DNA of 64,000 nt from Isoetes taiwanensis. Taxonomy: Eukaryota > Streptophyta > Lycopodiopsida > Isoetales > Isoetaceae. This document shows, piece by piece, positions 46,541-57,097 of the stretch. Below the pieces are notes generated by a model. That model saw only the letters and a program-made list of their open reading frames with translations. It was not told the origin of the DNA and made no database searches. Both the position numbers and the translations under genes were made by a program. The number at the start of each line of letters is the position of its first letter. Positions within the stretch are counted from its first letter, which is position 1. The stretch is taken from contig JAJEKV010000034.1 of assembly GCA_021234155.1 (NCBI GenBank), positions 10,628,697 through 10,692,696 on the forward strand, in the 5' to 3' direction.

Positions 46541-47760
46541 CTTGTTTACGAAATACCTCTCTGAGACTAGATGAAGGTTGATGTGATCATTATTGTATGG
46601 GAAACCAGAAGGAAAATGTTCAGGAAATGGTGGCAGAGACGGTAGAACAGCTCAGGATAGAGATGCTTTGGCTCAAGAGATGCTTTGCCATTAATATATT
46701 TTGATCCAATAAAGTAAGAACCTAAATTAAAGTCTTGATGCACAAAAAAGTGGCATAGAATACAGAACCTGATTTTACAGACTGATTCTAAGCAGCCAAT
46801 GACTAAGAAGACCAACCAAAAAATTTGAATATGCACAACACGAAACATCATATGAGCTATTTTGCAAAAACAAACATCTCAATATACCTGACAATACCTG
46901 AGAACTTTTCCATTACAGCATGGATGCCCACACAAATAATGTCTGCACGTGCCATTTGAGGCTGCACTTTAGCTATCTGGAAGTTGATTATAAATTAAAA
47001 GCCATTTTCCTTGGAGGAGGAAAACATTACCAAATACATATAAAAACACTGCCGGAATATAAAGAGAAATGGCTATTGTCGTATATAGCACATCTTCATG
47101 TCTATTTAATTGCATGCACATATATTCAATGCCCTGAAGGACAAAATTGCTTTACTCTTTTCATGATGCATTAACAGTCTATTCTAAATGCAGAATGGGC
47201 TAAACCTTGAAAGTGACAATGGCACCAGGCTTTGGAACGGCTCCTTGTTCCTTCTCTCTTCTTATTTCAACAACGGTCCTCTGAATCAGAAACACATTTT
47301 AAGTGCAATTTAATAAAACATAATGATATTGTCATCAATAAGTTCTGAATGGTATTTGTAAAACAAATCATCCGAGGACTGAGTTATGTTTAGTCTGGTT
47401 TTGAATAATAACTATAAGATGTGTATCCACAGTTATCACAGAACTTGTGTATTATCAGCACCAACCAATTGAAATGATCCATCCCCACTATAAAAGCATC
47501 CACGATGTTCTATCGCGCACTTATCTACGAACTGACAAAGCATGGGATTTCAAGAAAAACCTAAATTTGTATCCTTTCTAAGTTCTTTTAGCATAGAAAG
47601 GTTGCGATAAAAAGCACACTTACTTGATCCGCTGCATCTATGGGAGGCGTGATAAAGCGTTTTACGCCAACAACCGATGCATACAACTTCGATTATGACT
47701 GGCAGTTTCAAGTCCGTCGCCCTCTCCATCCATCGAATTCGACAAGGCCTAGAAGAAAGT
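46541..47760 (-). pseudogene. CSL4: Exosome subunit CSL4 gene fragment, introns retained
   Basis: Minus-strand exons: LYASVVGVKRFITPPIDAAD-Q, ending at a GTAAGT donor near 47628. Exon 47206-47280 encodes RTVVEIRREKEQGAVPKPGA-IVTFK, and exon 46888-46976 encodes IAKVQPQMARADIICVGIHA...VMEKFSGIV plus a split codon. KQDPH near 46541-46556 is the start of the next exon, whose acceptor is mutated (TTCGT in place of CAG). The order and phases match CSL4 (S1/OB-fold RNA-binding cap of the exosome). The expected remainder of that exon is cut off where the PABP fragment begins, in opposite orientation. A one-base loss near 47690 breaks the N-terminal exon. The gene is non-functional here. Confidence 0.72.
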
Positions 47761-47769
47761 CGAGCAAGC

Positions 47770-48300
47770 AGAAGCAGAGGAGGGAATCGGGATGGTCGGA
47801 GAAGAGGAGAAGTGGTTTTCAAGGACTTTCTAATTTTATGGCCGTCCGATGCAAAATTAAGAAATCTAATGGTTGAGATTAAAAACAGCTGACATGGCAC
47901 GACACGTGGCATAGCTAGGAATGCAGGAAATCGGGCAGGGGGGGTTAGGCAACCCTGCTAAATGATTAGACCTATTGCCAACTTATCATTAAATAAAATT
48001 AGATATGACACGTTATCACTAAAATCTTTCAGAATAGATGAGGAATCAAAATGACATATACCCTATGAGATGGTGCCACCACAAAATGGCATTTAATTTC
48101 ATTGACTTTTTTTATAGATCAAATCCTAAAATTTGATGGTCTAGATCAAATGCCTTAATTTAAAAGGCCAGATTCAAAAGCCCCAAATAAGGCTTTACCC
48201 CACCCAAGCAATGACACCTCAAACTCCCTCCATAATTGAGTGACCTTTTCTATCAACGGCTACGATGAAATCCCTAAATCTAACGGCGCACATCAAAAGC
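47770..48300. other. No recognised feature
   Basis: Plant UTR-like sequence with several AAAGCCCTAAATAAG / ATCAAA words. This is the possible 5' flank of the CSL4 fragment and of the small minus-strand frame beside it. Confidence 0.35.
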
Positions 48301-48301
48301 C

Positions 48302-48559
48302 CTAAATAAGAATGGCTACATCTGGAGGTTGCTCGGCCATGGTGTAAGGAAGCTGGCGGAGGTTCAGTCGGATCAAAAACGGCTCCGAGAAATGGTAGAT
48401 GGGATAGGGAATCCTATCATTGTTCTCAAATCTGTTGACCAACTCGTCTAGAAGTATGTCAATCAAAGCAGGGTCGGTAGCCATATTCCGAGCGATCAAA
48501 GCGTAGATCTGGGCTATAGTAAGAGTAGTGGGGTCTAAGGTACTCTTGGTGATGGCCAT
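48302..48559 (-). CDS. Small unidentified open frame, 85 aa
   Basis: It starts at ATG 48559 (MAITKSTLDPTTLTIAQIYA) with a GC-rich leader on its 5' side, and reads LIDILLDELVNRFENND and PYPIYHFSEPFLIRLNL to a TAG at 48302. The composition and leader suggest a 5' exon or small gene, but I recognise no family and see no splice donor that extends it. It may be another captured gene fragment, given the neighbouring CSL4 and PABP pieces. Confidence 0.3.
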   Translation of the reverse strand: MAITKSTLDPTTLTIAQIYALIARNMATDPALIDILLDELVNRFENNDRIPYPIYHFSEPFLIRLNLRQLPYTMAEQPPDVAILI

Positions 48560-48734
48560 GGCTTATGGCACTGAGGTCTAGGGGAACAGGCGGTAGGGTG
48601 CTTGCGGCTAGGAAAGCGGTATTGAAGGCGCTAGGGTTAGCGAAGAACTAGGGCGAGGAAACAGGTCAAGTCCGGCAGCTATGGCGGGCGTCGGATCCGG
48701 TATGGATAATTTTTGTTTGGATTCATACAGTTAT

Positions 48735-49566
48735 GGAGAGAAGAAAGGTGTGAGCATGCAAAGGGGAGACCTGATCAGAATATTCAGGAACATTCTGCAA
48801 GAGCAGATGATGTTCAGCAGGTTCAAATTCAAAACGATATGTTAAGTGTAATTCCTTCAGCTGAAAATGGCCCTTCTGGAGGAAGTGCAAATTCTGGTGG
48901 CTCTATGTCTGAGAGTGGGGAGCTGAGTGAAAATAAAGGAAGCCAGAAGCAGCAGAGTTTTACAGGAACCCCTAATGGCAATGGCAATAACAGCCAGCTA
49001 TGAACAATGCTACCCATATTGTGGCTACTCCAATCTCCTCTTTGCCTAACTTTGAAGGCCTAAATAGTGAGAATTTCCACAAGTCTTCTACAGTATTAAA
49101 TAGCAGCAGCAGAGATCTATGGAGAATTATGAGAGGAGAGATCCACAAGAATGGCAGCGCGTTGTGCGCCCTTCTCCCAAGGATGCTGCACTCACTGCTT
49201 TGGTTCATAAGTTGGCTGGCCATACTTCAGAGTTCCTTGTGTCTCCAGCTTCAAATTCTGAGTAGTCCTTCACTAGGTTGAGCAGTTTGTTTAGTTTGTT
49301 TTTTCATGTGGAAGAAAGAGGGGAAGGGTTTGCTATTCTTTGTATCATATGTAACAGTAGCTTCCATTCTTAGTTGATTACATGAGGGGACCAAAGGGGG
49401 CTGCAACTGTTTGGAGGATGATTTATGTTAGGGCTTAGAGTTCCATTGCAGATTTTGAGCCCTGCTGGAGATCTTTCTCTGGCTTTATTCTTTGTAGTTG
49501 GCTGGTGGTGTATAATGCAATAAACAGCTGGGAGTTGTAGGTAGGGGCTGTGGCTGTAAAAAAAAA
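48735..49566 (+). pseudogene. Unidentified gene 3' end, frameshifted, with mRNA-like tail
   Basis: After an acceptor-like ATACAG (48729-48734), a frame gives VQQVQIQNDMLSVIPSAENG and SMSESGELSENKGSQKQQSF, ends at TGA 49001, then resumes one frame over as NNATHIVATPISSLPNFEGL. A second shift leads to SMENYERRDPQEWQRVVRPS and ALVHKLAGHTSEFLVSPASN-SE before TAG near 49270. The 3' UTR has AATAAA at 49519-49524 and nine A's at 49558-49566, about 34 nt downstream, suggesting an mRNA-derived 3' end. I do not recognise the family. Confidence 0.5.
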
Positions 49567-50757
49567 TTGAAACAATAATCATAGTTAATCATAGTTGGAG
49601 AGTGTTTTGTCTGGCCTATTCCATTATAAGAGATGAACATTATTATAGTCTTCTTTTTCTTTTTTTTCCAGCTTGAAAGGTTGTTTTCCAAGAAAACTTC
49701 TTGGGTCCCAATTTGAATATAAAGGGGTTATAATTGAGACAATTAAACACAAGAAACAGAGTAATGACATGTGCAGGCAGGTAGCTGCTTTCTGTGACTC
49801 ACATGGGCATAGGCCTCTTTTGCCATGGAAGCAGCTCTGCTGTGAGAGCAAGTGCAGATGTTTTTTGTGAGGTGATTTGCAGGAGCATGTTTGGAAGGTG
49901 ACATGATATTGTAAGAAGAGATAGTGACTGAAGAATCAATAGAGCTTATGCAAGGAAATATAATATGATAATGATGAATGACAATGAAATGAATGGAGAT
50001 GCAGTATAATATCTTACAAGATGAAAGAAGCATAAGTAAACTCAGGAATCACAGAAATATGTCAAGATGCATATTAGTAACTTAGGCATCAAGGAACATG
50101 CTGAGGCCCCTATGTTTCTACAAATAAATACACAAGAATTGAAGCATTAGTTAAGTCTGAGAGAATCTCTAACAAAGGCAATCTAAAAGGGACAGGGTTA
50201 GACAAAGTGAGCAAGCAACGTAGAAGCATGTCGAAGCCTGGAACCTTGCTTTTTGCCGTAGTAGCTTCCGGGAGATCTGATTGCCCGGTTTATTCAGTGA
50301 AGATGGAATCCGATCTGTGGAGGTTGAGAGCATTTTCGGCTCCCTGTGGCAACAAACAGTGCAATGTTTTCCAAACGTGGCAATTGCCAGGCTGCAATTT
50401 GTCATTTATCAATTTAGCAAATCTTGGAGATCTTTTTCATCTATCAACTGTCAGAATACGTATGCACTAAGTCGTTTCGAATACAATCTGTGCCATAGTT
50501 CCGACTCCAACTATCATCTGCAACATTTCCAAGTTTTTTTGCATTGTGGCATCCTAGTTATACAGGCCAAGATTTTAGAGCCAATTTTTTAATCGTCTCT
50601 CTTGCAAATGAACTAAAATAGAAAAACTAAAAAAAAATAAAAAAAATAAAATAATGGTTTCCATTGGTACCAAAATGTTCCTCTTTCTACAAATTGATCG
50701 CTTCTTTGCCAAATTGCCTTTTCTTGCTTTGGGTCTCTTCGTCAACAAACAAGCTTT
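49567..50757. other. No recognisable feature
   Basis: AT-rich, with A-rich tracts near 50610-50650 and short frames without motifs. Confidence 0.45.
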
Positions 50758-50992
50758 GGTTTTAACCGTCATTAAAATCGTAATGCTTTGGGGAACAAAG
50801 AAACAACTTTGTTTTTAACCGTGGTTAAAATCGTAATGCTTTGGGGAACAAAGAAGGGGTTCACTAAATATCAACATAAATTAGATTCGACAACTAATCA
50901 TTTACTTGCACATGGCGAGGAAATCTTGCACGTGGCATGCTGAGGTAGATGCGTTGCCTACACGTGGCATGCTGAGGTAGATGCGTATCCTA
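50758..50992. repeat. Two short tandem duplications (54 bp and 32 bp)
   Basis: TTAACCG...GTAATGCTTTGGGGAACAAAG is duplicated with a 54-bp period (50762 and 50816). CACGTGGCATGCTGAGGTAG is duplicated with a 32-bp period (about 50929 and 50961). Confidence 0.85.
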
Positions 50993-51218
50993 CATGACAA
51001 GTGTTGAGGTGGCGGGTTAGGTTTAATTTAAAGGAGGTTCATCAAGCCAATTTGCCCAATTGTTTTATTTAACGCTTATAGATTCCCCTTAGTCTATATT
51101 GTTGACATAATTTTTGTTTTAGTCTATTCTTGGTAGTTGTCTGAGGTCCTCGGGCCAATTGTACCCACTAACCCCCATGGGCAAAAGAAAAACTAATATC
51201 CATACACAAAGCACCCCT

Positions 51219-51386
51219 CCTAAAAAAAAAAAAAATTCCATTCCCCGCTGACGATATAGACGGAGTACCCATGACTCGCGCCATCGATACTCCCTCTACA
51301 CCGTGGGCAACGCAACAACGGTTATATCTGGGTTCAACTCCCAGAGCTGCAATAACCACTTCAAATCACCCAAAAAAAAAAAAAAA
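51219..51386 (+). repeat. Possible tRNA-derived SINE with poly(A)
   Basis: A pol III B-box-like GGGTTCAACTCCC (about 51330-51342) lies ~27 nt after an A-box-like TGGGCAACGC. An A-rich tail follows (about 51371-51386), and the unit is preceded by another A tract at about 51220-51233. This fits a short SINE between two A tracts, but no target duplication was confirmed. Confidence 0.35.
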
Positions 51387-51436
51387 CCACCCTCTAGCCC
51401 AATAGGCGCTGGCTCTGCCAACGCGCTAAATTCTTG

Positions 51437-51675
51437 TGTATATATAAAATTATTCTATGTGTGCCTTGAAAACGATGTACCCATGGTGTATATGACATGT
51501 TAAAAATATGTAACACGCTTCTCTACCGTCGGATTGGGGGCATTGATTGAGTGGCGCGACGTGAGCCATTGGATTATGGATGAGTCATGCATGGGGCATG
51601 CATGGCCATGCATGAGGGCATGCAACACATCCCTGAACCATCGGATCAAAAGGGGAGGCGAAATCATGGCCCTTG
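51437..51675 (-). repeat. Inverted partial copy of the array's conserved block
   Basis: Reverse-complemented, this is the 3' part of the block seen five times to the right: GGGCCATGATTTCGCC, the CATGCATGGCCATGCAT palindrome region, GGTGCATCG-type, and the tail ACACATAGAATAATTTTA that also follows blocks D and E. It diverges more than the direct copies and is cut at 51675 by another element. Together with block E (61088-61668), it makes the whole 10.2-kb composite end in long inverted repeats. Confidence 0.88.
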
Positions 51676-51689
51676 TATAAGGATAAGGA

Positions 51690-52119
51690 TATTATAACAA
51701 TGTATTAATACTGCACATTAAATCATTGTACATGGCATCCCGCATATTAAGAGATTAAAATCCCCATCAGACCCTCCCAGTTGTTTTTGGTGATATTCAT
51801 ACAGGACAGCCAACTGTAGGCGAGGAACCCTATGTACATACATACAAATACGCCAACCCCTCCCACAACCTTTGCGACAATTATATATTTATAAATAATA
51901 GTTAACTGAAACTTTCCACAAAAACGAGGCGCACTTAACAATGGCCAAGATTTCCTGAAAGCGAGATCCAATGACCTGATACTACCGATGGATGCCTCGT
52001 ACGAATATCACTGAAAACAACTGGTTGGGTCTGGAGGGGATTTTATTCAATGGTTTAATTTTCTAATATGTGGGATACCATGTATAATGATTGTGCAGTA
52101 TTAATATATTGTTATAATA
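51690..52119. mobile_element. Inverted-repeat (MITE-like) element, ~430 bp, ~120-bp arms
   Basis: Arms of about 51690-51809 and 51990-52119 pair through TATTATAACAATrTATTAATA, CTGCACA..ATCATT.TACATG, and AGACCC..CCAGTTGTTTT. The interior is unique and non-coding. A TA dinucleotide flanks both ends, compatible with a Tc1/mariner-like insertion, but this could be chance. It lies exactly between the inverted block and the start of the AGATTC array. Confidence 0.7.
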
Positions 52120-53360
52120 CATATATATTTATACAAGTTTTTGTACTATGAGCGGTTGCACTATAAGGGACTGTACAGATTCGACTAGAAGCAAAATGCA
52201 GTGCCATCCAACAAAGATTCTATTAAGATTCTCTTAGATTCTCTAAGACTCTAAAAAGATTTCCCTAGATTCTATGAGATTCCATCAATGTTTTACTTAT
52301 ATTCCCCAAGATCCATTGATGATTCTTGGAGGGATTGTACAAATTCGACTAGAAGTCAAACTTAAAGTCATGCAATGAAGATTCTATAGAGATTCTCCAA
52401 AATCCCATCCGTTCTCTAGATACTCAAAGATTTTATGAAGATTCCATAAGATTTCTTTAGATTCTTAAGGATTCTTTTGAGATTCCCCTAGATTTCCAAA
52501 GATTATCCTAAGATTCCTCTAGATTCCCCAAGATTTCATGGAGATTATTCTAGATTCCCTTAGATTCTCTGCAAATTCCCCTGGACACACCTAGAGTCAA
52601 AGATTTCCCTAGATCCCTTTGGATTCCCCCTAGATTCCCTAAGATTCCACAAAGATCCTTAGATTCTTAAGGTTTTTACAAAGATTTCCCTAGATTTTCA
52701 AAGATTACTTAAAGATTCTTTTAGATTCCCCAAGATTCTATGTAGCTTCTTCTAGATTCCCTTAGATTCTATGAAGATTCCACTAGATTCTCTAAGATTC
52801 CATCAAGATTCTGCTAGATTGTCAAATTTTTTTGAAGATTCTCTTAGATTCCCCTATATTCTTTTGATATTCCTATAGATTCCTTAAGATCCTCTTTATA
52901 TTTCCTCGATTTCCAAAGCTTATCCCAAGATTCTTTTAGATTCCCTTAGATTCCTTTAGATCCATGAATTCTCTCGATTCCCTAAGATTCCACTAAGATC
53001 CCCCTAGATTCTCAAGGTTCCATATAAAGACTCCCCTAGATTTTTAAATATTATTTGAAGATCCGTTTAGATTCCTCAAGATTCTATGTAGATTCTCCTA
53101 GATTCCCTTAAATTCTATGAAGATTCCCCTAGATTCTCAAAGATTCCATCAAGATTTCCCTAGATTTTTAAGCATTTTTTGAAGATTCTCTTAGATTCCC
53201 CTAGATTCTTTTGAGATTCCCATAGATTCCTTAAGATTCTCTTGAGATTCCCTTGATTCTCAAATATTATCCCAAGATTCCTCTAAGTTCCCCAAGTTTC
53301 TACATAGGTTCTTTTAGATTCCCTTAGGTTCTATGAAGATTCCCGTAGATTATCCGAGGT

Positions 53361-53908
53361 TGCACGGAATGATGCCAAACCACTACTCATTAAAAAGCAT
53401 TCAATGAGAGGAATCCAATGGTGTGGGTCCCACTTTGATCCGAGATCTCGATCGCAAGATAAAATCGTTTGAAGGCAGCACAAAAGAAGGAAGCTTCCAT
53501 AATGCTTCATAATTAATGGGGTGCCACCTCATTACCTTTTCATTAAATAAGGGTGACACCTCACCTCCTTTAATATAAAAGACTCTAATTTAATAAAAAA
53601 ACGAATGGCTAGGATTTCTCCTTCCCCCTTTGATCTAATGGTGGAGATTGGTTACACTAAATACACTTTGGAAGGAAGCTTCCTTGCACCTTCCTGTAAA
53701 AATCAAGGGCCATGATTTCGCCTCCCCTTTTTGATCCAATGGTCCAGGGATGTATTGCATACCCCCATGCATGGCCATGCATCCCCCATGCATGACCCAT
53801 CCATAATCCAATGGCCCACGTTGCGCCACACAACTAGTGCCCCCAATCCGACGGCAAAGAAGCATGTCACATATTTTTAGCACATTATATAAACCATGGG
53901 TGCATCGT
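53361..53908. repeat. Conserved block copy A
   Basis: It begins TGCACGGAATGATGCC and ends CATGGGTGCATCG. It contains four ATCyAATGG words, a perfect 16-bp palindrome ATGCATGGCCATGCAT (53767-53782, RY/CATGCA motifs) and a TATA-like TTATATAAACC near the end. A 92-codon minus-strand frame (53635-53913) is open here and in copy B. Block A is followed by the segment that carries the captured exon. Confidence 0.92.
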
Positions 53909-54152
53909 AACATGGCTCAAAGGTCTCACCCCTTAATTCCCCCATTTCAAGAGTAATACTATGCAAAGAACTATCAATCCATCATTTTAAGAGCAAGTAC
54001 AGAATCAGAGATAAGGAGAACTCACCTTTGCAATCAAGGGTTAGTTCCTACAGGTAAAGCATAGAGAACACAGAGAAACAGAAGAAATACACACAACAAG
54101 TGCCCAACAGGGGCGCTACCCTACAGATAACACAGCTAAGCTACAGACTAAC

Positions 54153-54225
54153 CGTCGAATCGGGCTTGGGATGGCTCCATCTCGATTTGCTGAAGGGTGC
54201 CTGGCTGCTGCTCCTCCTCCTCCAT
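54153..54225 (-). pseudogene. Captured first coding exon within the array (intact copy)
   Basis: On the minus strand, UTR-like TTAGGGCTTTGGGGGCCC leads to ATG at 54225 and the frame MEEEEQQPGTLQQIEMEPSQ-ARFD. It ends in a split codon at a GTTAGT splice donor. The segment 53909-54272 is unlike the AGATTC repeats and reappears at 56733-57097, where the exon has frame-breaking changes (AAAGAG, CTTTG insertions). It looks like a host gene's 5' end captured and then amplified. The donor gene is unknown. Confidence 0.5.
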
Positions 54226-55593
54226 CTCCAACTGCTCCTAATTCGAATTGGGCCCCCAAAGCCCTAATTCTCTAAGATTCCATCAAGATTCTGCTAGATT
54301 GTCAAATTTTTTTGAAGATTCTCTTAGATTCCCCTATATTCTTTTGATATTCCTATAGATTCCTTAAGATCCTCTTTATATTTCCTCGATTTCCAAAGCT
54401 TATCCCAAGATTCTTTTAGATTCCCTTAGATTCCTTTAGATCCATGAAGATTCTCTTGAGATTCTCTCGATTCCCTAAGATTCCACTAAGATCCCCCTAG
54501 ATTCTTAAGGTTCCATATAAAGACTCCCCTAGATTTTTAAATATTATTTGAAGATCCGTTTAGATTCCTCAAGATTCTATGTAGATTCTCCTAGATTCCC
54601 TTAAATTCTATGAAGATTTCCCTAGATTCCTTTGATTCTTCTAGATTCCCTTAGATTCTCTGCAGATTCCCCTGGACACACCTAGAGTCAAAGATTTTCC
54701 TAGATCCCTTTGGATTCCCCCTAGATTCCCTAAGATTCCACAAAGATCCTTAGATTCTTAAGGTTTTTACAAAGATTTCCCTAGATTTTCAAAGATTACT
54801 TAAAGATTCTTGTAGATTCCCCAAGATTCTATGTAGATTCTTCTAGATTCCCTTAGATTCTATGAAGATTCCACTAGATTCTCTAAGATTCCATCAAGAT
54901 TTTGCTAGATTCTCAAATATTTTTTGAAGATTCTCTTAGATTCACCTATATTCTTTTGATATTCCTATAGATTCCTTAAGATCCTCTTTATATTTTCTCG
55001 ATTTCCAAAGCTTATCCCAAGATTCTTTTAGATTCCCTTAGATTCCTTTAGATCCATGAAGATTCTCTTGAGATTCTCTCGATTCCCTAAGATTCCTCTA
55101 AGACCCCCCTAGATTCTTAAGGTTCCATATAAAGACTCCCCTAGATTTTTAAATATTATTTGAGATTCCCTTGGACACACCTAGAGTCAAAGATTTCCCT
55201 AGATCCCTTTGGATTCCCCCTAGATTCCCTAAGATTCCACAAAGATCCTTAGATTCTTAAGGTTTTTACAAAGATTTCCCTAGATTTTCAAAGATTACTT
55301 AAAGATTCTTTTAGATTCCCCAAGATTCTATGTAGATTCTTCTAGATTCTCTTAGATTCTATGAAGATTCCACTAGATTCTCTAAGATTCCATCAAGATT
55401 CTGCTAGATTCTCAAATATTTTTTGAAGATTCTATTAGATTCACCTATATTCTTTTGATATTCCTATAGATTCCTTAAGATCCTCTTTATATTTCCTCGA
55501 TTTCCAAAGCTTATCCCAAGATTCTTTTAGATTCCCTTAGATTCCTTTAGATCCATGAAGATTCTCTTGAGATTCTCTCGATTCCCTAAGATT

Positions 55594-55805
55594 CAGTGAG
55601 CGACAAACTTTGTACAGAAAAAGGTAAATTTCTTATATAATTTAAGTTAGCAGGTAGCATTAAGCAAAAAACTAGTTTTGGCCGGAAAATATGAAGAATT
55701 CCATGGTTTTTTACAGGAAAAGTTCCTGAGAATTTTTTTTTATAACGGAAGTTCTTGATTTCAACAGGTAGGCTGCAAGGGTTCCCCGGAATTTGTCGTT
55801 CACTG
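55594..55805. mobile_element. hAT MITE, 212 bp, inserted into the AGATTC array
   Basis: Termini CAGTGAGCGACAAA and, reverse complemented, CAGTGAACGACAAA form a 14-bp TIR with one mismatch. Flanking 8-bp repeats CTAAGATT (55586-55593 and 55806-55813) are identical. Paralogous array positions (about 54473 and 57297) show the uninterrupted CCCTAAGATTCCACTAAG, an empty site that proves insertion with 8-bp duplication. Non-coding. Confidence 0.93.
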
Positions 55806-56184
55806 CTAAGATTCCACTAAGATCCCCCTAGATTCTCAAGGTTCCATATAAAGACTCCCCTAGATTTTTAAATATTATTTGAAGATCCGTTTAGATTCCT
55901 CAAGATTCTATGTAGATTCTCCTAGATTCCCTTAAATTCTATGAAGATTCCCCTAGATTCTCAAAGATTCCATCAAGATTTCCCTAGATTTTTAAGCATT
56001 TTTTGAAGATTCTCTTAGATTCCCCTAGATTCTTTTGAGATTCCCATAGATTCCTTAAGATTCTCTTGAGATTCCCTTGATTCTCAAATATTATCCCAAG
56101 ATTCCTCTAAGTTCCCCAAGTTTCTACATAGGTTCTTTTAGATTCCCTTAGGTTCTATGAAGATTCCCGTAGATTATCCGAGGT

Positions 56185-56732
56185 TGCACGGAATGATGCC
56201 AAACCACTACTCATTAAAAAGCATTCAATGAGAGGAATCCAATGGTGTGGGTCCCACTTTGATCCGAGATCTCGATCGCAAGATAAAATCGTTTGAAGGC
56301 AGCACAAAAGAAGGAAGCTTCCATAATGCTTCATAATTAATGGGGTGCCACCTCATTACCTTTTCATTAAATAAGGGTGACACCTCACCTCCTTTAATAT
56401 AAAAAACTCTAATTTAATAAAAAAACGAATGGCTAGGATTTCTCCTTCCCCCTTTGATCTAATGGTGGAGATTGGTTACACTAAATCCACTTTGGAAGAA
56501 AGCTTCCTTGCACCTTCCTGTAAAAATCAAGGGCCATGATTTCGCCTCCCCTTTTTGATCCAATGGTCCAGGGATGTATTGCATACCCCCATGCATGGCC
56601 ATGCATCCCCCATGCATGACCCATCCATAATCCAATGGCCCACGTTGCGCCACACAACTAGTGCCCCCAATCCGACGGCAAAGAAGCATGTCACATATTT
56701 TTAGCACATTATATAAACCATGGGTGCATCGT
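56185..56732. repeat. Conserved block copy B
   Basis: Nearly identical to copy A at a distance of exactly 2824 bp and followed by the same extra 365-bp segment, so A and B belong to one recent large duplication. Confidence 0.92.
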
Positions 56733-57097
56733 AACATGGCTCAAAGGTCTCACCCCTTAATTCCCCCATTTCAAGAGTAATACTATGCAAAGAACTATCA
56801 ATCCATCATTTTAAGAGCAAGTACAGAATCAGAGATAAGGAGAACTCACCTTTGCAATCAAGGGTTAGTTCCTACAGGTAAAGCATAGAGAACACAGAGA
56901 AACAGAAGAAATACACACAACAAGTGCCCAGCAGGCTACCCTCTGAATAACACGGCTAAGCTCTGGACTAACTTAGTCGAATCCGGGCTTGGGATGGCTC
57001 CATCTCGATTTCTTTGAAGGGTGCTGGGCTCTTTGCTCCTCCTCCTCCATCTCCAACTGCTCCTAATTCGAATTGGGCCCCCAAAGCCCTAATTCTC
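56733..57097 (-). pseudogene. Second copy of the captured 5' exon segment, broken
   Basis: Homologous to 53909-54272, but the exon equivalent carries several 2-4-bp replacements (CTTT in place of GC/C, and similar) that shift the frame and remove the donor context. Confidence 0.6.

Noticed and set aside
47440-47540. An extra CSL4 exon (FVDKCAIEHRGCFYSGDG)
   Set aside because: It is open and flanked by AG and GT-like bases, but the CSL4 exons on either side join in phase without it and it has no CSL4 similarity, so it is treated as intron.
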